Positions 1-8,765 of a DNA stretch of 64,000 bases are shown piece after piece; positions within the stretch are counted from its first letter, which is position 1; the number at the start of each line of letters is the position of its first letter. The notes under the pieces were generated by a model that had not been told where the DNA came from, searched no databases, and saw only the letters and a program-made list of their open reading frames with translations. Made by a program: the position numbers and the translations under genes. Source of the stretch: Bryobacteraceae bacterium (GTDB taxonomy: Bacteria > Acidobacteriota > Terriglobia > Bryobacterales > Bryobacteraceae); NCBI GenBank assembly GCA_041394945.1, contig JAWKHH010000003.1, positions 1,240,001 through 1,304,000 on the forward strand, given 5' to 3'.

Positions 1-2239
1 CGAGGAGGCCGAGCGCACCGGCGACCGCCGCCGCCGTCCAGGCCCGGCCCGCGGTCCACCAGGGAGCGTCGCGCACGAGGACGATGTCGGAAGGCGAACG
101 GGCGAGGAGCGTGAAGGATCGAACCAGCGCCGGAGAAGGGGCGGGCGAATGGAGGCCTTCGGTTCGAAACTGGCAGATGCCGGCGACGGTGAGCAGACTT
201 CCGGGTTCGAAGGCCCGGCCGGCTGAGGGCTCCGCGAGCTCGACGTCAAAGACGCGGTTGCCGGCCTGGAGCACGAGGGTCTCCTTCACTCCGTCGCTCA
301 CCTGGTTGACGAGCGTGCCTTCGGTTTCGAGGAACTGGCCGTTGCGGTTGTCCTCAATGACGTCGCTCGCCCGGACTCGCAAGGGCAGGGGGGCGGGACC
401 GTGCGCGATCACCCGGACCTCGGCATCCTCGAGCTCCGGAGTCATGCCCTGGACCACAGGAAAGCCCAGGACCTCCACCTCGTCTCCCAGGCGCAGGACG
501 GCGAGTTCGTGATTACGAACGGTCACGGTCCCGGTTTCGTCGGTGACGTAGGAGGGACCACGGTCACTGGCGTAGGTCACCGCGCCGCGCACCAGGACGC
601 GGTGTCCGCCGCCGGCTTCTTGCAGGTACCGCAACAGGTGGAGGATCCGCTCGCGGCGCATCACACCCGCGACGGGCGGAGCCTCAAGGATTTCGATATC
701 GCCGGGAGCGTCGATCAGGATCTTCGCGCCGAGGGCCTGGCGGCGGGAGTTGGCGCGGGTGCCGCTTATGCCGCGGACCCGCACTTTGGCATCGACGAGC
801 ACTCCCGGGCCGGGTTCGCCGAGCAGGCGTCCGGCAAACCGCTGCGAACCGTTGGCGAAGGTGAGCTCGGTGTGGCCGGGCTCGCGGGCGACGGAGCGTA
901 CGAAGGCATCCACTTCCACGCGAAGGCTGTCGGACCTGCCGGTGACGATTTGTTCGATGGGCAGGCGCATCGGCGGCGGCGCCGGGCCGCTACCCTCCCT
1001 CGTGACGCGAGCCGCGGTGACGAACGAAGCGAATCCCGGCGTCGACACGCCCTCGACGGCGACGCGGTCCCCGGCGCGGAGCGCGAGCCCATTGAGGGAA
1101 TGGGTGGCGACGTAGATGCCGCCAGAGCGATCCTGAACGAAGAGGGTTCCGAGGATGGGATCGAAGTAGGTGACGGCGGCGCGCAGCCGCACCGGGTAGG
1201 ATCGGGCGGCGTCTTCGGGCGCCAGCCGCTGGACGTCGCGAGCGCGGACAAGCATGGGCAGACCGGCCACTCCGCCGGCGGCCAGCCTGCTGCCGGGCTC
1301 ATCGTGGCTTTCACCCCGCGGGAACAGGCTTGCATCGACGAGCCGGAACGTCGCGCCGGAACCCAGACGCGGCCCGTCCTGGTGGTCATCAATGAACGCG
1401 AAGACGTCGCGCACGCGTTCGCCGGCCTCGGACACGGAGACTTCGCCGCGAATCGGGGCAGAGCCAGTGGAATCGCCGAGCACCAACCCTTTGCCGCCCG
1501 CGTCGAGAGTGAGAGCGCCGCGCAGGTGGACCCGGTGCGGCGTGAGGCGCAACGGTGGAACGGCCAGTTCGCGGAGCGTCCGGACGGGCAATGACTCGAG
1601 ATCGGGCGGCGGCCGCACCACGGTCACATCGTCCAGGCTCGGCACCCAGAGCTTGCGGCCGCCGCCGTCGCGGGCACGCTCCGGATCGAGCACGCCGCGG
1701 ACGCGGACCAAGGCATCCACGTAACGCCAGAAGTCGCTTCCGGTGAGCGTGAGGACGACGAGTTTGCAGTCGGCTCCATCCTGGGACCGCAACCGCAGCC
1801 GGAGGCGGCCGTTGCTCTCGAGCACCACCGAACGGACGACACCTTCCACTACGGTCAGGCGTGAAGTGAAGCTCTGCCAGTCCGCGGCGGGGAGCGGCGC
1901 CGCGGCTGGCAGACCCCGCCCATCCAGCCGGCGGATCCCGGCGCGGACGGCGGCGGAGGCGGCGATGCCACCGCGCACTCCGCGGACTTCCACCTCCTGC
2001 CCAGGCTGCAGAGCCTGGGGAAAGTCGCGCGGCTCCACGCGGATTCCAGCCGCCTCGTTCTGAACGAACAGGAGATTCCAGTCGCGATCGGCGAAGGTGA
2101 CGTAGCCGCGAAACCGGATGGGGTCGCCGGGCGCCGGAGCGTCGTGTTGGCGAACGCAGCCTGTCAGTACGATGCACACGGCCAGGCACAACGGCAGCAG
2201 AGCCGCACTCGCGCCGTGTGGGGTGCCTGCGAGACGCAT
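1..2239 (-). CDS. OB-fold-repeat sensor protein, N-terminal part (probable sensor kinase, truncated by window edge)
   Basis: An open frame runs from an ATG at 2239 to the window edge, 746 residues without a stop. It opens with a signal peptide ending in a lipobox (LTGC, Cys28). The body contains at least three copies of a unit of the form VRLRG-VTY-D-(x)n-FVQD-x-GGI-V, near residues 40, 390 and 580, the pattern of OB-fold-like modules. The last residues before the edge (about 732-746, after RDAPWW) become Ala/Leu/Val-rich like the start of a membrane helix. In Acidobacteria this periplasmic architecture usually precedes a membrane helix and a histidine kinase (or another signalling output); the output domain lies outside the window, so that is inference. 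It lies 78 bp downstream of the TonB receptor on the same strand and may be cotranscribed with it. Confidence 0.75.
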   Translation of the reverse strand, partial: MRLAGTPHGASAALLPLCLAVCIVLTGCVRQHDAPAPGDPIRFRGYVTFADRDWNLLFVQNEAAGIRVEPRDFPQALQPGQEVEVRGVRGGIAASAAVRAGIRRLDGRGLPAAAPLPAADWQSFTSRLTVVEGVVRSVVLESNGRLRLRLRSQDGADCKLVVLTLTGSDFWRYVDALVRVRGVLDPERARDGGGRKLWVPSLDDVTVVRPPPDLESLPVRTLRELAVPPLRLTPHRVHLRGALTLDAGGKGLVLGDSTGSAPIRGEVSVSEAGERVRDVFAFIDDHQDGPRLGSGATFRLVDASLFPRGESHDEPGSRLAAGGVAGLPMLVRARDVQRLAPEDAARSYPVRLRAAVTYFDPILGTLFVQDRSGGIYVATHSLNGLALRAGDRVAVEGVSTPGFASFVTAARVTREGSGPAPPPMRLPIEQIVTGRSDSLRVEVDAFVRSVAREPGHTELTFANGSQRFAGRLLGEPGPGVLVDAKVRVRGISGTRANSRRQALGAKILIDAPGDIEILEAPPVAGVMRRERILHLLRYLQEAGGGHRVLVRGAVTYASDRGPSYVTDETGTVTVRNHELAVLRLGDEVEVLGFPVVQGMTPELEDAEVRVIAHGPAPLPLRVRASDVIEDNRNGQFLETEGTLVNQVSDGVKETLVLQAGNRVFDVELAEPSAGRAFEPGSLLTVAGICQFRTEGLHSPAPSPALVRSFTLLARSPSDIVLVRDAPWWTAGRAWTAAAVAGALGLL

Positions 2240-2317
2240 CTACGAGTCTCATCGGCAAGATCCAAGCGGGTTTGGAGCGTAACGAGCGCCGGGTGCGGCA
2301 GGTCCGGCGAGCGGCGG

Positions 2318-5300
2318 CTACCAGCGAATGCGCCCGGTGTATTGGAACTGGCGTCCGAGGTAGGTGTTCCGGGGCGCGGTGACGCGTCCGAATAGAGAAT
2401 TGTCCGGGTTGAGCTGCGGGTTCGCGCCGACGAAGGTGTTCGGCAGGTTGTAGCTTTCGAGCCGGAGTTCGAAGCCCACTCGTTCGGTGACCTGGAAGGT
2501 CTTGGCGAGCGTGAGGTCCAGGGAGCGGATGTCCGGTCCGTTGAAGCCGTCCCACTGGAGCGGGTTGCCGCGGCGGGTGAAGGCGGGCTGGCGAGTGACT
2601 TTGGAGGTATCGAACCAGCGGTCCCGGGTGGGGTTGTCGATGGCGGGATTGCCGGAGACGATGGCGGCGGGGAGGCGAAGGAACTCGCCGCTGACGTACT
2701 GGAAGATTCCGCTCATCTCCCAGCCGCCGAGGATGCCGTTGGCGGCTCGGCTCCAGTTGGCGCCGAAGCGGCGTCCCTTGCCGAAGGGGATCTGATAGAT
2801 TCCGCCGATGTTGAACTTGTGGCGGGGGTTGCTGTCCCACTGCATGGTGAGGTTGTCGAGGAAGGCGTCGACGGGATCGAAGTACTCGTCGTTGCGGGAG
2901 CGATTGTAGTTGTATCCGATCAGGAAATTGACGCCGTTGACGAAGGGGCGCTGCGCCTTGAACTGGAATGCCTGGTAGCGGCGGTGAATGCCTTCGGCGA
3001 ACCATTGACGGATGGAGCCGTACTGCGGATTGGGGCGCAGGAGCGTGTTGACGGAAACGCGGCGCTGGTTGCGGAGTCCGCCGGGGAACTGCTGTGGCGT
3101 GAGGATGTCGAAGAACGGGTTGTCCACCTGCTGGTTGACGGCGTTCTGATACTGGTAGCCGTATCGCGGGTCGATGTTGTTCAGCAGCTTCTGATAGCGG
3201 TGATTGAAGCCGTAGTTCATGAAGTAAGTGAAGTCGACGACGATCTGGTTCCACACCTGGCGCTGGATGGAGAAGTTGAACCGGTGGTTGAGCGCCGGGC
3301 TGAGGTCCTGGTTCCAGACGATCGATTCGGCGGTGGAGCCGAGTTCGGTGTAGCGACCGAGCGTTTTGCCGACCGGCGCGACGAGCGGGTTCACGCCGCT
3401 CGGGAAAGGATCCGAAAGGCGTGCCTGCGGGACTCCCTGAAGCAGCGGCAGCGGGAAGGAGTCCTGGCCGAAGCCGGGGTAGGGAACGTTGTCGTTGAGG
3501 TTGATGCCGCCTTCGAAGTCGACCGAGGGCTGGATGGCGTAGATGGAGTAGCCGGCGCGGAGCGAGGTCCGGTCGTTCAGGCGATAGGCGATGCCGAAGC
3601 GCGGGAGGAAGGTGTTGAACGGCGAGTTGTAGGCGCCGGGGTGGGAATCGTCGGTGTGGATCCAGGCGCCGTTGTAGGAGGGGTTGGAGCCGCGGATGGC
3701 GAGGACGGGCGCGGGAAGCTGGGGTGCGTTGGCGCCCTGGAACTCGGGGATCGGGTTGGTGAGGTCGAGGGTGCGGGAGAAGCGCCGTTCGGGGTCGACG
3801 ATGGGGCTGTCATATTCCCAGCGGAGGCCCAGGTTCAGTGTGAAGTTCTGGCTCAGCTTCCAGTCGTCTTGAACATAGAAGCCGTAGAACTGGTTGCGCG
3901 ATTTGAGATTGGCGACGTTGCGGATACGGGAGTCGCTGCCGATGACGCCGAGCAGGAAGGTCGCGTATTCGTGGCCGACCACGCGGGTGTTCGGGTTGAC
4001 GAAGGTGTTGGCGGTGTAGGAAGCGGGGAAGTTGAATCGGATGGGCTGCGGGAGTGAGGAGTTTCCGCGATAGGCGCGAAACTCGCCGCCGAATTTCAAG
4101 TAGTGCGCGCCGGCCTGCTTGGACAACTTACTTTGCATATTCCAGAAGTCGGGCGCGGAGAACCAGTACCCGCCGCGGCCGAAGCCGGATCCGCCGATGG
4201 TGATGCCGGGATAGTAAATGACCGGGAGCTCTTTCGCGTAGCTGTCGTACCAGGTGGGATTCTGTGGCCAGAATTCGGCGACGGAGGGGATTTCGGCGAC
4301 CGGATCGATGAAGCGGTCGACGGGCTTGCCGTATGAGGCGCGAATGTTGAAGACGGTGGTGGGGTTGACGGTCCAGACGGCATCGCCGGAGACGGTGAGC
4401 GAGTTGCGCGCGGAGCCGCCGGTGGAGCCGGCTGGCGTGCCGGCCGGGTTTGGCGATGCGACGTTGGTGTGGAAGCGCGAGATGCGGCCGAAGACCTTCC
4501 AGCGGTCGTTGACGTTCCAATCGACGCGGTCCGAGAGATTGTAGTACTCGTAGACGCGCGGAAACGTGAGGCGGTAGTTGTTCACGCCGGTGATGTTGTC
4601 GCCGGGGTTGTTGGGCTGCCAGAGGTCCTGGAGGAAGCGGAGGGCGGTGGGGTCCATGCGAGAGCGCGGGATGACGTTGCCGGGGAAGGCAGTGCGAGTG
4701 ACATTGTTGCCGTTGACGTTAGTGGTCCAGGGATCGAAGATCGTGCGGACGCCGCCGTTGATGTTGAGGGATTGGGAGAAGTCGCCGTTTCGTTCGAGTT
4801 CGCGCGGCAGGGTGCGATTGAGGTTGACGGGTTCGCGGAGGTTCTGGCCTTCGTAGGCGAGGTAGTTGAACACCTTGTTGCGAACGATGGGGTTGCCCGA
4901 GGTGACGCCCCATACGTTGTGGCGGACGTTGGAAGGCGTCGGGTTGGTGGAGTTGGGGCGCGCGTTGAGAGCCGGGTTACGGCCGAAGTAGTAAGCCGTG
5001 CCGTGCCATTCGTTGGAGCCGGACTTCATCTGGACCGATACGATGCCGCCGGCGGAATGGCCGAACTCGGCGTCGGTGGCGTTCTGCTGGACGTTCACTT
5101 CGCTGACGGCGTCCATGGCCGGGACGTAGTTCGTCTTGGGGCCCCAGGTGTTGGGGGTGCCGTCGATGAGGATGTCGTTCTTGAGCTCGGTGCCGCCGCC
5201 GACGTCGAGCCGGGAGCCCGCCCAGTGGTGGAAGGGGCTCTGCTCCTGCGAGGTGGACGTGAAGGTCACCTGGGGGTCCAGCATGAGCAGCAGGAACGGG

Positions 5301-5761
5301 TTTCGATGGATGACCGGAAGGGAGTTCGACATCTTCGTGTCGAGCGTGGTTTCCATGGTGGTCTTGTTGAACTGGACGGCGATCGGAGCTTCGACGACAC
5401 GAACGCTTTCGGTGACCGCGCCGACCTCGAGCCGGGCGTCGACGGTCACGTCCGATCGCGTTTGGACGAGGATGTTCTCCTGCACGAAACTACGGAAGCC
5501 TTCGAGCGAGACGGTAAGCGTATAAGCGCCGGGCAGCACATAGTCGAAGAGGTACTGGCCGTTCGCGTTAGTTTCGCGTTGCGTCTCGACGGAGGTGCCG
5601 GTGTTGCGGAGTGTAACTCTGGCTCCGAGGACGACTCCTCCGGTGGAATCAGTGACGGCGCCGCGCACGGAGCCGCGAAGTTCCTGACCGCAGGCGATGG
5701 GTGAGCACACGACGACGGCGGCAAGCGCGACCGCGCCAGACAGGAGGCTTTTGATTTTCAT
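2318..5761 (-). CDS. Oar-like TonB-dependent outer-membrane receptor
   Basis: 1147 residues with a Sec signal peptide (cleavage after about residue 25, ACGQ). A carboxypeptidase-regulatory-like beta-sandwich follows (about 27-115: RGAVTDSTGGVVLGARVTL, then TNANGQYLFDYVLPGAYTL), then a plug region (about 120-260, with DILIDGTPNTWGP and GGIVSVQMKSGSNEWHGTAY), then a long beta-barrel that ends in the aromatic residue typical of outer-membrane proteins (GRIRW). This is the Oar/SusC-like receptor type that Bryobacterales carry in many copies, probably importing oligosaccharides or peptides; the substrate cannot be read from sequence. A strong promoter lies directly upstream and the OB-fold sensor gene follows 78 bp downstream. 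Confidence 0.93.
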   Translation of the reverse strand: MKIKSLLSGAVALAAVVVCSPIACGQELRGSVRGAVTDSTGGVVLGARVTLRNTGTSVETQRETNANGQYLFDYVLPGAYTLTVSLEGFRSFVQENILVQTRSDVTVDARLEVGAVTESVRVVEAPIAVQFNKTTMETTLDTKMSNSLPVIHRNPFLLLMLDPQVTFTSTSQEQSPFHHWAGSRLDVGGGTELKNDILIDGTPNTWGPKTNYVPAMDAVSEVNVQQNATDAEFGHSAGGIVSVQMKSGSNEWHGTAYYFGRNPALNARPNSTNPTPSNVRHNVWGVTSGNPIVRNKVFNYLAYEGQNLREPVNLNRTLPRELERNGDFSQSLNINGGVRTIFDPWTTNVNGNNVTRTAFPGNVIPRSRMDPTALRFLQDLWQPNNPGDNITGVNNYRLTFPRVYEYYNLSDRVDWNVNDRWKVFGRISRFHTNVASPNPAGTPAGSTGGSARNSLTVSGDAVWTVNPTTVFNIRASYGKPVDRFIDPVAEIPSVAEFWPQNPTWYDSYAKELPVIYYPGITIGGSGFGRGGYWFSAPDFWNMQSKLSKQAGAHYLKFGGEFRAYRGNSSLPQPIRFNFPASYTANTFVNPNTRVVGHEYATFLLGVIGSDSRIRNVANLKSRNQFYGFYVQDDWKLSQNFTLNLGLRWEYDSPIVDPERRFSRTLDLTNPIPEFQGANAPQLPAPVLAIRGSNPSYNGAWIHTDDSHPGAYNSPFNTFLPRFGIAYRLNDRTSLRAGYSIYAIQPSVDFEGGINLNDNVPYPGFGQDSFPLPLLQGVPQARLSDPFPSGVNPLVAPVGKTLGRYTELGSTAESIVWNQDLSPALNHRFNFSIQRQVWNQIVVDFTYFMNYGFNHRYQKLLNNIDPRYGYQYQNAVNQQVDNPFFDILTPQQFPGGLRNQRRVSVNTLLRPNPQYGSIRQWFAEGIHRRYQAFQFKAQRPFVNGVNFLIGYNYNRSRNDEYFDPVDAFLDNLTMQWDSNPRHKFNIGGIYQIPFGKGRRFGANWSRAANGILGGWEMSGIFQYVSGEFLRLPAAIVSGNPAIDNPTRDRWFDTSKVTRQPAFTRRGNPLQWDGFNGPDIRSLDLTLAKTFQVTERVGFELRLESYNLPNTFVGANPQLNPDNSLFGRVTAPRNTYLGRQFQYTGRIRW

Positions 5762-5790
5762 AGTGACGAACCCAGTCAGCAGACAGCGGA

Positions 5791-5819
5791 ATCATTTCAT
5801 GAAAATCAATCAATGTCAA
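5791..5819 (-). promoter_or_regulatory. Sigma70-type promoter of the TonB receptor gene
   Basis: On the minus strand a perfect -35 hexamer TTGACA (5819-5814) is followed after exactly 17 bp by AATGAT (5796-5791), 4 of 6 matches to TATAAT. The local sequence is AT-rich in an otherwise GC-rich window. Predicted transcription start is about 5784, giving a leader of roughly 20 nt before the ATG at 5761. Confidence 0.65.
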
Positions 5820-5903
5820 TACAAATATAAATGCTCATTGGCGACGCGTTTGGGGGGATTACGTCCGCTAGCCACGGATCGAAGTCGCATTCTCCGGCGA
5901 CGT

Positions 5904-5927
5904 GCGGCGGGCGCGGAGTCCCGCCGC
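5904..5927 (-). terminator. GC hairpin just after the pseudopilin gene
   Basis: A perfect 8-bp stem (GCGGCGGG / CCCGCCGC) with an 8-nt loop begins 10 nt beyond the stop codon of the pseudopilin-like gene. No T-run follows, so it may be a Rho-assisted terminator or an mRNA 3' end stabiliser. Confidence 0.3.
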
Positions 5928-5937
5928 CGCGCACGCG

Positions 5938-7005
5938 CTACCAGGGGTACATCGCCGAACCCATGGAGATCAAGGTCTGAGCGGCGATCGGACTGATGGA
6001 GGGCGCCCGGCCGGCAGACGCGGCCTTCACCGCGTCCATGTACGCCTTCATCGCCTGCTGCTCGCCGGTCCGGTCTCCGAGGGCGGACCGGCGCGAAGCG
6101 AGTTCGAGGTGGCCTTGCAACTCGCGGTCCTTGCCGGCGGAGACAATCTGGAACCCGGTTACCTGCTTCAGTGTGTCGTAGGAGAAGAATTCCGCCGGCC
6201 GGTCATCGGCGTCGCCGCTGGTAGACCACGACTTGATGAACGTCCGGGCGGTGTTTTCCCCGTATGCGCCGAGTTGCATTTCGCGGGCGATCGACGCCCA
6301 TAGCGAAGCGGTGATCTGGCGGACGGCGCCGTCGCAGAAACTGTCGCCGCAGGCCATGCCTCGGGAGATGCTCTCGATAGAGACCGCGCCGTCGCTGGTC
6401 TGCAGGGCTCGGACGGCTTCGCCGGAAAGGCTTGGCGTCAGCACATATTGCCGCGCCTGCCGGTAGAGGTTTTCCTGTTCGACGTAGGGCAGCAGCGCCA
6501 CTACCTGCGCGAACGATTCGGCGGCGTGATTCCGGATGGCGGCCATCATCCGGGCGCGGGCTTCGCCAGCTCCGGGCGTCTCTGTCATCTTGAACCAAAG
6601 CGCACCGTTCTCATAGCCCACGGCGCCGGTTTGCGAACCGGTGATTCCGGCCACCGGATTCAGGACGAGGCTGAAACTGCTTCGGGTTGCGGTATAGGAG
6701 GAGGCCTTATATCCGTCCTTCTCCCCGCTGGGCGGCCACCCGGCGGTATTCAGAGCACCGGCGAGGGTGGCGGGGAAGGTCTTGTCCTGCCCGTATTGAT
6801 TCTGCAGCGCGATCCCGATCTGCTTCAGGTTGTTCATGCATGCGGCGTGGGCGGCTGCCTCGCGCACCTTTTGCACCGCCGGCAGCAGCAGGCCGATCAG
6901 GATGGCGATGATCGCGATCACCACCAGAAGTTCGATCAGGGTGAAGCCGGCCCGGCGGGCGCGGCGCAATCCTCTCGGGGTTCTCACTTCGGTAAAGGTT
7001 GTCAT
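5938..7005 (-). CDS. Pseudopilin-like protein with type IV prepilin N-terminus
   Basis: 355 residues from the ATG at 7005, chosen because GAGGAG (7018-7013) sits 7 nt upstream; a longer reading from 7080 lacks such a site. The N-terminus is a class III prepilin signal: basic leader, Gly20/Phe21 cleavage site, FTLIELLVV with Glu at mature position 5, then a hydrophobic helix and LLPAVQKVREAA followed by CMNNLKQIGIALQ. This resembles the DUF1559/pseudopilin-G-like proteins common in Planctomycetes and Acidobacteria. The remaining 280 residues are globular and I do not recognise them; the H-x9-DG tail typical of many DUF1559 proteins is not apparent. It needs a prepilin peptidase and an assembly machine, neither of which is adjacent. 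Confidence 0.8.
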   Translation of the reverse strand: MTTFTEVRTPRGLRRARRAGFTLIELLVVIAIIAILIGLLLPAVQKVREAAAHAACMNNLKQIGIALQNQYGQDKTFPATLAGALNTAGWPPSGEKDGYKASSYTATRSSFSLVLNPVAGITGSQTGAVGYENGALWFKMTETPGAGEARARMMAAIRNHAAESFAQVVALLPYVEQENLYRQARQYVLTPSLSGEAVRALQTSDGAVSIESISRGMACGDSFCDGAVRQITASLWASIAREMQLGAYGENTARTFIKSWSTSGDADDRPAEFFSYDTLKQVTGFQIVSAGKDRELQGHLELASRRSALGDRTGEQQAMKAYMDAVKAASAGRAPSISPIAAQTLISMGSAMYPW

Positions 7006-7173
7006 CCTGCGTCTCCTCGGGTAGAAGAAATGCACGAGGGCTGCCAGACGGCGGAGCGTCAGAAGCCTAAGTGATTTCAACTAGTTGCGGGATGAGGTGT
7101 TCGCCGGACTGGCGCAGTACCATCGCGAGCGATAGGGTGGGCACATCGGTGGCGATAGGCGTGGTAAATGGCG

Positions 7174-8697
7174 TCAGGTCCAGTAGTTGCGGTCGAGGCT
7201 GCGGTACTGGACGGCTTCGGCGACGTGTTTGGCGGCGACAGCGGGGACACCTTCGAGGTCGGCGAGGGTGCGGGAGACCTTGAGGACGCGGTCGTGTGCG
7301 CGGGCGGAGAGGCCGAGTTTCCGGACGGCCATTTCGAGAGTGCGTTCGGCGGCGGAGTCGAGGGCGCAGAACTCGCGGACCTGGGCGGAGGTGAGGCGGG
7401 AGTTGTAGACGCCGCGGGATTGCTGGCGGGCGCGGGCGGCGAGGACGCGGTCGCGCATTTGGGCGGAGGTGGCGCCGGCGTCGCGAGCGCGGAGTTCCTG
7501 GTAGGGGACGACGGGGACTTCGACGTGGAGATCGATGCGATCGAGGAGGGGTCCGCTGATCTTGCCGAGGTAGCGCTGGACGATTGCGCCGGTGCAGCGG
7601 CATTCATGGGTGGGGTCGGCGAGGTGGCCGCAGGGGCACGGGTTCATGCTACCGACGAGCATCACATCGGCGGGGAAAGTCAGCGTCATGTTGGAGCGGG
7701 CGATGGTGACCGTGCCCTCTTCGAGCGGCTGGCGGAGGACTTCAAGGACGTTGCGGGCGAACTCTGGGAGTTCGTCGAGAAAGAGGACTCCGTTGTGGGC
7801 GAGGCTGATTTCTCCGGGGCGTGGACTGGCGGAGCCGCCGCCGATCAATCCGGCGTCGGAGGTGGAGTGATGCGGAGAGCGGAAGGGGCGGGCGGCGAGG
7901 AGTCCGGCGCCAGGTTCGAGTAGTCCGGCCACGGAGTGTATCTGCGTGGTTTCGAGCGCTTCGGCAAAAGTCAGCGGCGGGAGGATTCCGGGGAGGCGGC
8001 GGGCGAGCATTGTCTTGCCGGAGCCGGGCGGACCGATCAGGAGGAGATTGTGGCCGCCGGCGGCGGCGACTTCGAGAGCCCGTTTGGCTGTGGTTTGGCC
8101 GCGGACATCGACGAAATCCGGCGTGCCAACGGCGAAGGCGGCCGCGGTGTCGCCATCGGATGGACGGGCGGCGGGAAACTCGGTTTCGCGCGAGAGCAGG
8201 CGGACGACGTCGCAGAGGTGGCTGAGTCCGAAAACGCGGACGCCATCGACGACGGCCGCTTCCGGCGCGTTCTCCCGCGGGACTACGAGGTTGCCGATGC
8301 CGCGGTTGCGGGCGCAGACGGCCATCGATAGCGCGCCGCGGACGGGGCGGAGTCCGCCGTCGAGCGACAGTTCGCCGGTGACAAGGAACTCCTCCGATTG
8401 CGGCACCATGCCCATCGCGCCGAGGATGCCGATGGCCATGGGGAGATCGAACCCGGCCCCTTCCTTGCGGACATTGGCGGGGGCGAGGTTGATGGTGACG
8501 GACTTGTTCGGGTAGCCGTAGCCACCGTTCATCAGAGCGGACTTGATGCGCTCGCGGCTTTCGCGCACGGCGGTATCGGGCATGCCAACGGTGATGAAGT
8601 CGCGCCCCGAGCCGCCGGGGTACATGTCGACCTCGACGTCGATGAGTTGGGCATCGATGCCGAAGACGGTGGCGCTGCGGGTGCGGAAAAGAGCCAA
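7174..8697 (-). CDS. comM: YifB/ComM family Mg-chelatase-like AAA+ ATPase
   Basis: 507 residues, the usual length. An N-terminal Lon-protease-like substrate domain (VDMYPGGSGRDFITVGMPD, SVTINLAPANVRKEGAGFDL) precedes an AAA+ module with Walker A GPPGSGKT (222-229), Walker B VLFLDELPEF, and a four-Cys stretch CPCGHLADPTHECRC, followed by the C-terminal Mg-chelatase helical domain (SRGVYNSRLTSAQVREFC). In naturally competent bacteria ComM is a hexameric helicase that promotes branch migration during integration of transformed DNA. Whether this organism is competent is unknown; the pseudopilin gene lies 168 bp away on the same strand, but that may be chance. Confidence 0.92.
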   Translation of the reverse strand: MALFRTRSATVFGIDAQLIDVEVDMYPGGSGRDFITVGMPDTAVRESRERIKSALMNGGYGYPNKSVTINLAPANVRKEGAGFDLPMAIGILGAMGMVPQSEEFLVTGELSLDGGLRPVRGALSMAVCARNRGIGNLVVPRENAPEAAVVDGVRVFGLSHLCDVVRLLSRETEFPAARPSDGDTAAAFAVGTPDFVDVRGQTTAKRALEVAAAGGHNLLLIGPPGSGKTMLARRLPGILPPLTFAEALETTQIHSVAGLLEPGAGLLAARPFRSPHHSTSDAGLIGGGSASPRPGEISLAHNGVLFLDELPEFARNVLEVLRQPLEEGTVTIARSNMTLTFPADVMLVGSMNPCPCGHLADPTHECRCTGAIVQRYLGKISGPLLDRIDLHVEVPVVPYQELRARDAGATSAQMRDRVLAARARQQSRGVYNSRLTSAQVREFCALDSAAERTLEMAVRKLGLSARAHDRVLKVSRTLADLEGVPAVAAKHVAEAVQYRSLDRNYWT

Positions 8698-8765
8698 GGC
8701 TGAGGTGTCCCGCGGAGATAGTGCGGGGCGGGGCGTATTGTTCTCACGCGATCACGGCCGCGCGA

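Noticed and set aside
1389..3254. Minus-strand frame of 621 codons spanning two genes
   Set aside because: Arg/Pro-rich and overlaps both the receptor C-terminus and the OB-fold sensor gene in another frame.
2819..4057. Long plus-strand open frame opposite the TonB receptor
   Set aside because: Val/Glu/Gly-rich translation without motifs, fully antisense to a receptor with clear domains; a GC-rich shadow frame.
4469..5704. Second long plus-strand frame opposite the TonB receptor
   Set aside because: Same reason: it mirrors the receptor codons and has no signal peptide, ribosome-binding site or family motif.
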